Source: an uncultured Clostridia bacterium
GTDB lineage: Bacteria > Bacillota > Clostridia > Christensenellales > Maliibacteriaceae
NCBI GenBank assembly: GCA_934613185.1
Contig: CAKTSO010000117.1
Coordinates: 1 to 6,067 of the forward strand
Reading direction: 5' to 3'
DNA length: 6,067 bases
Shown: positions 5,920-6,067 of the stretch, in pieces
How the letters are laid out: the number at the start of each line of letters is the position of its first letter
Numbering within the stretch: position 1 is the stretch's first letter
Program-made: the position numbers and the translations under genes
The notes under the pieces: model-generated
Databases searched by the model: none
Seen by the model: only the letters and a program-made list of their open reading frames with translations
What the model was told of the DNA's origin: nothing

Positions 5920-6067
5920 CGAGCAATACGCAAAAAGATTACAAAGCGGAGTTTCCGCTGTTTCAAAATCGATCGATCGTGTATCTTGACAACGCCGCCA
6001 CGGCGCAGCGGCCGCAGTGCGTGCTCGACGCGGTGGAGGAATTCTACTGCGAGCACAACGCAAACCC
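5916..6067 (+). CDS. sufS: Cysteine desulfurase SufS, N-terminal fragment (cut by window edge)
   Basis: This is the start of a pyridoxal-phosphate-dependent group II cysteine desulfurase, which removes sulfur from L-cysteine to give alanine and an enzyme-bound persulfide for SufB. Only 50 complete codons and two bases of the next are present. The translation begins MTSNTQKDYKAEFPLF and contains YLDNAATAQRPQCVLDAVEEF, the strongly conserved N-terminal segment of SufS/CsdA-type enzymes, then YCEHNAN near the edge, matching the family's usual Y-x-x-x-N-A-N-x-H-R-G region. ATG 5916 overlaps the sufD stop and is preceded by AGGAGG (5906-5911) at 4 bases. The PLP lysine and active-site cysteine lie beyond the window, so activity cannot be judged. 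The start is intact; it is truncated only by the window. Confidence 0.93.
   Translation, partial: MTSNTQKDYKAEFPLFQNRSIVYLDNAATAQRPQCVLDAVEEFYCEHNAN

Noticed and set aside
5356..6063. Long minus-strand open frame of 235 codons across sufD and the start of sufS
   Set aside because: It lies wholly opposite two well-supported genes, the product is Arg-rich and low in recognisable motifs, and such antisense frames are expected where the coding strand is GC-rich.

Overview
This 6,067-base window is a GC-rich bacterial chromosomal segment (about 60% GC by eye) in which every real gene reads on the + strand. The gene families, the strong AAGGAG/GGAGG ribosome binding sites and the compact iscR-sufC-sufB-sufD-sufS order suggest a GC-rich member of the Bacillota (Clostridia or a related class). 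That placement is inference from gene content, and no species can be named.

Region 1 (33-1304) encodes an RtcB-type RNA ligase with every expected metal ligand and the guanylylated histidine. Region 2 (about 1320-2188) is a probably separate unit: a plausible sigma-70 promoter, a two-domain GNAT/YoaP-like acetyltransferase (1397-2140), and a clear Rho-independent terminator (2152-2188) that insulates it from what follows.

Region 3 (2222 to the right edge) is a SUF iron-sulfur cluster assembly operon. It opens with a consensus promoter (TTGACA, 16 bases, TATAAT) and a perfect 11-bp inverted repeat. Then come an Rrf2/IscR-type regulator with three clustered cysteines, the ATPase SufC, the scaffold SufB, the partner SufD and the first 50 codons of the cysteine desulfurase SufS, which runs off the end. 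Gaps within the operon are short (14 and 23 bases) or are ATGA overlaps or near-overlaps, so the genes are almost certainly co-transcribed. SufS would take sulfur from cysteine, the SufBC2D complex would build the cluster using ATP, and the regulator would presumably sense Fe-S status and adjust its own operon.

I found no mobile element, CRISPR array, tRNA or rRNA, and no gene-free stretch over 300 bases. I do not see a previously undescribed system. The least explained element is the perfect dyad between the suf promoter and the regulator's start codon.
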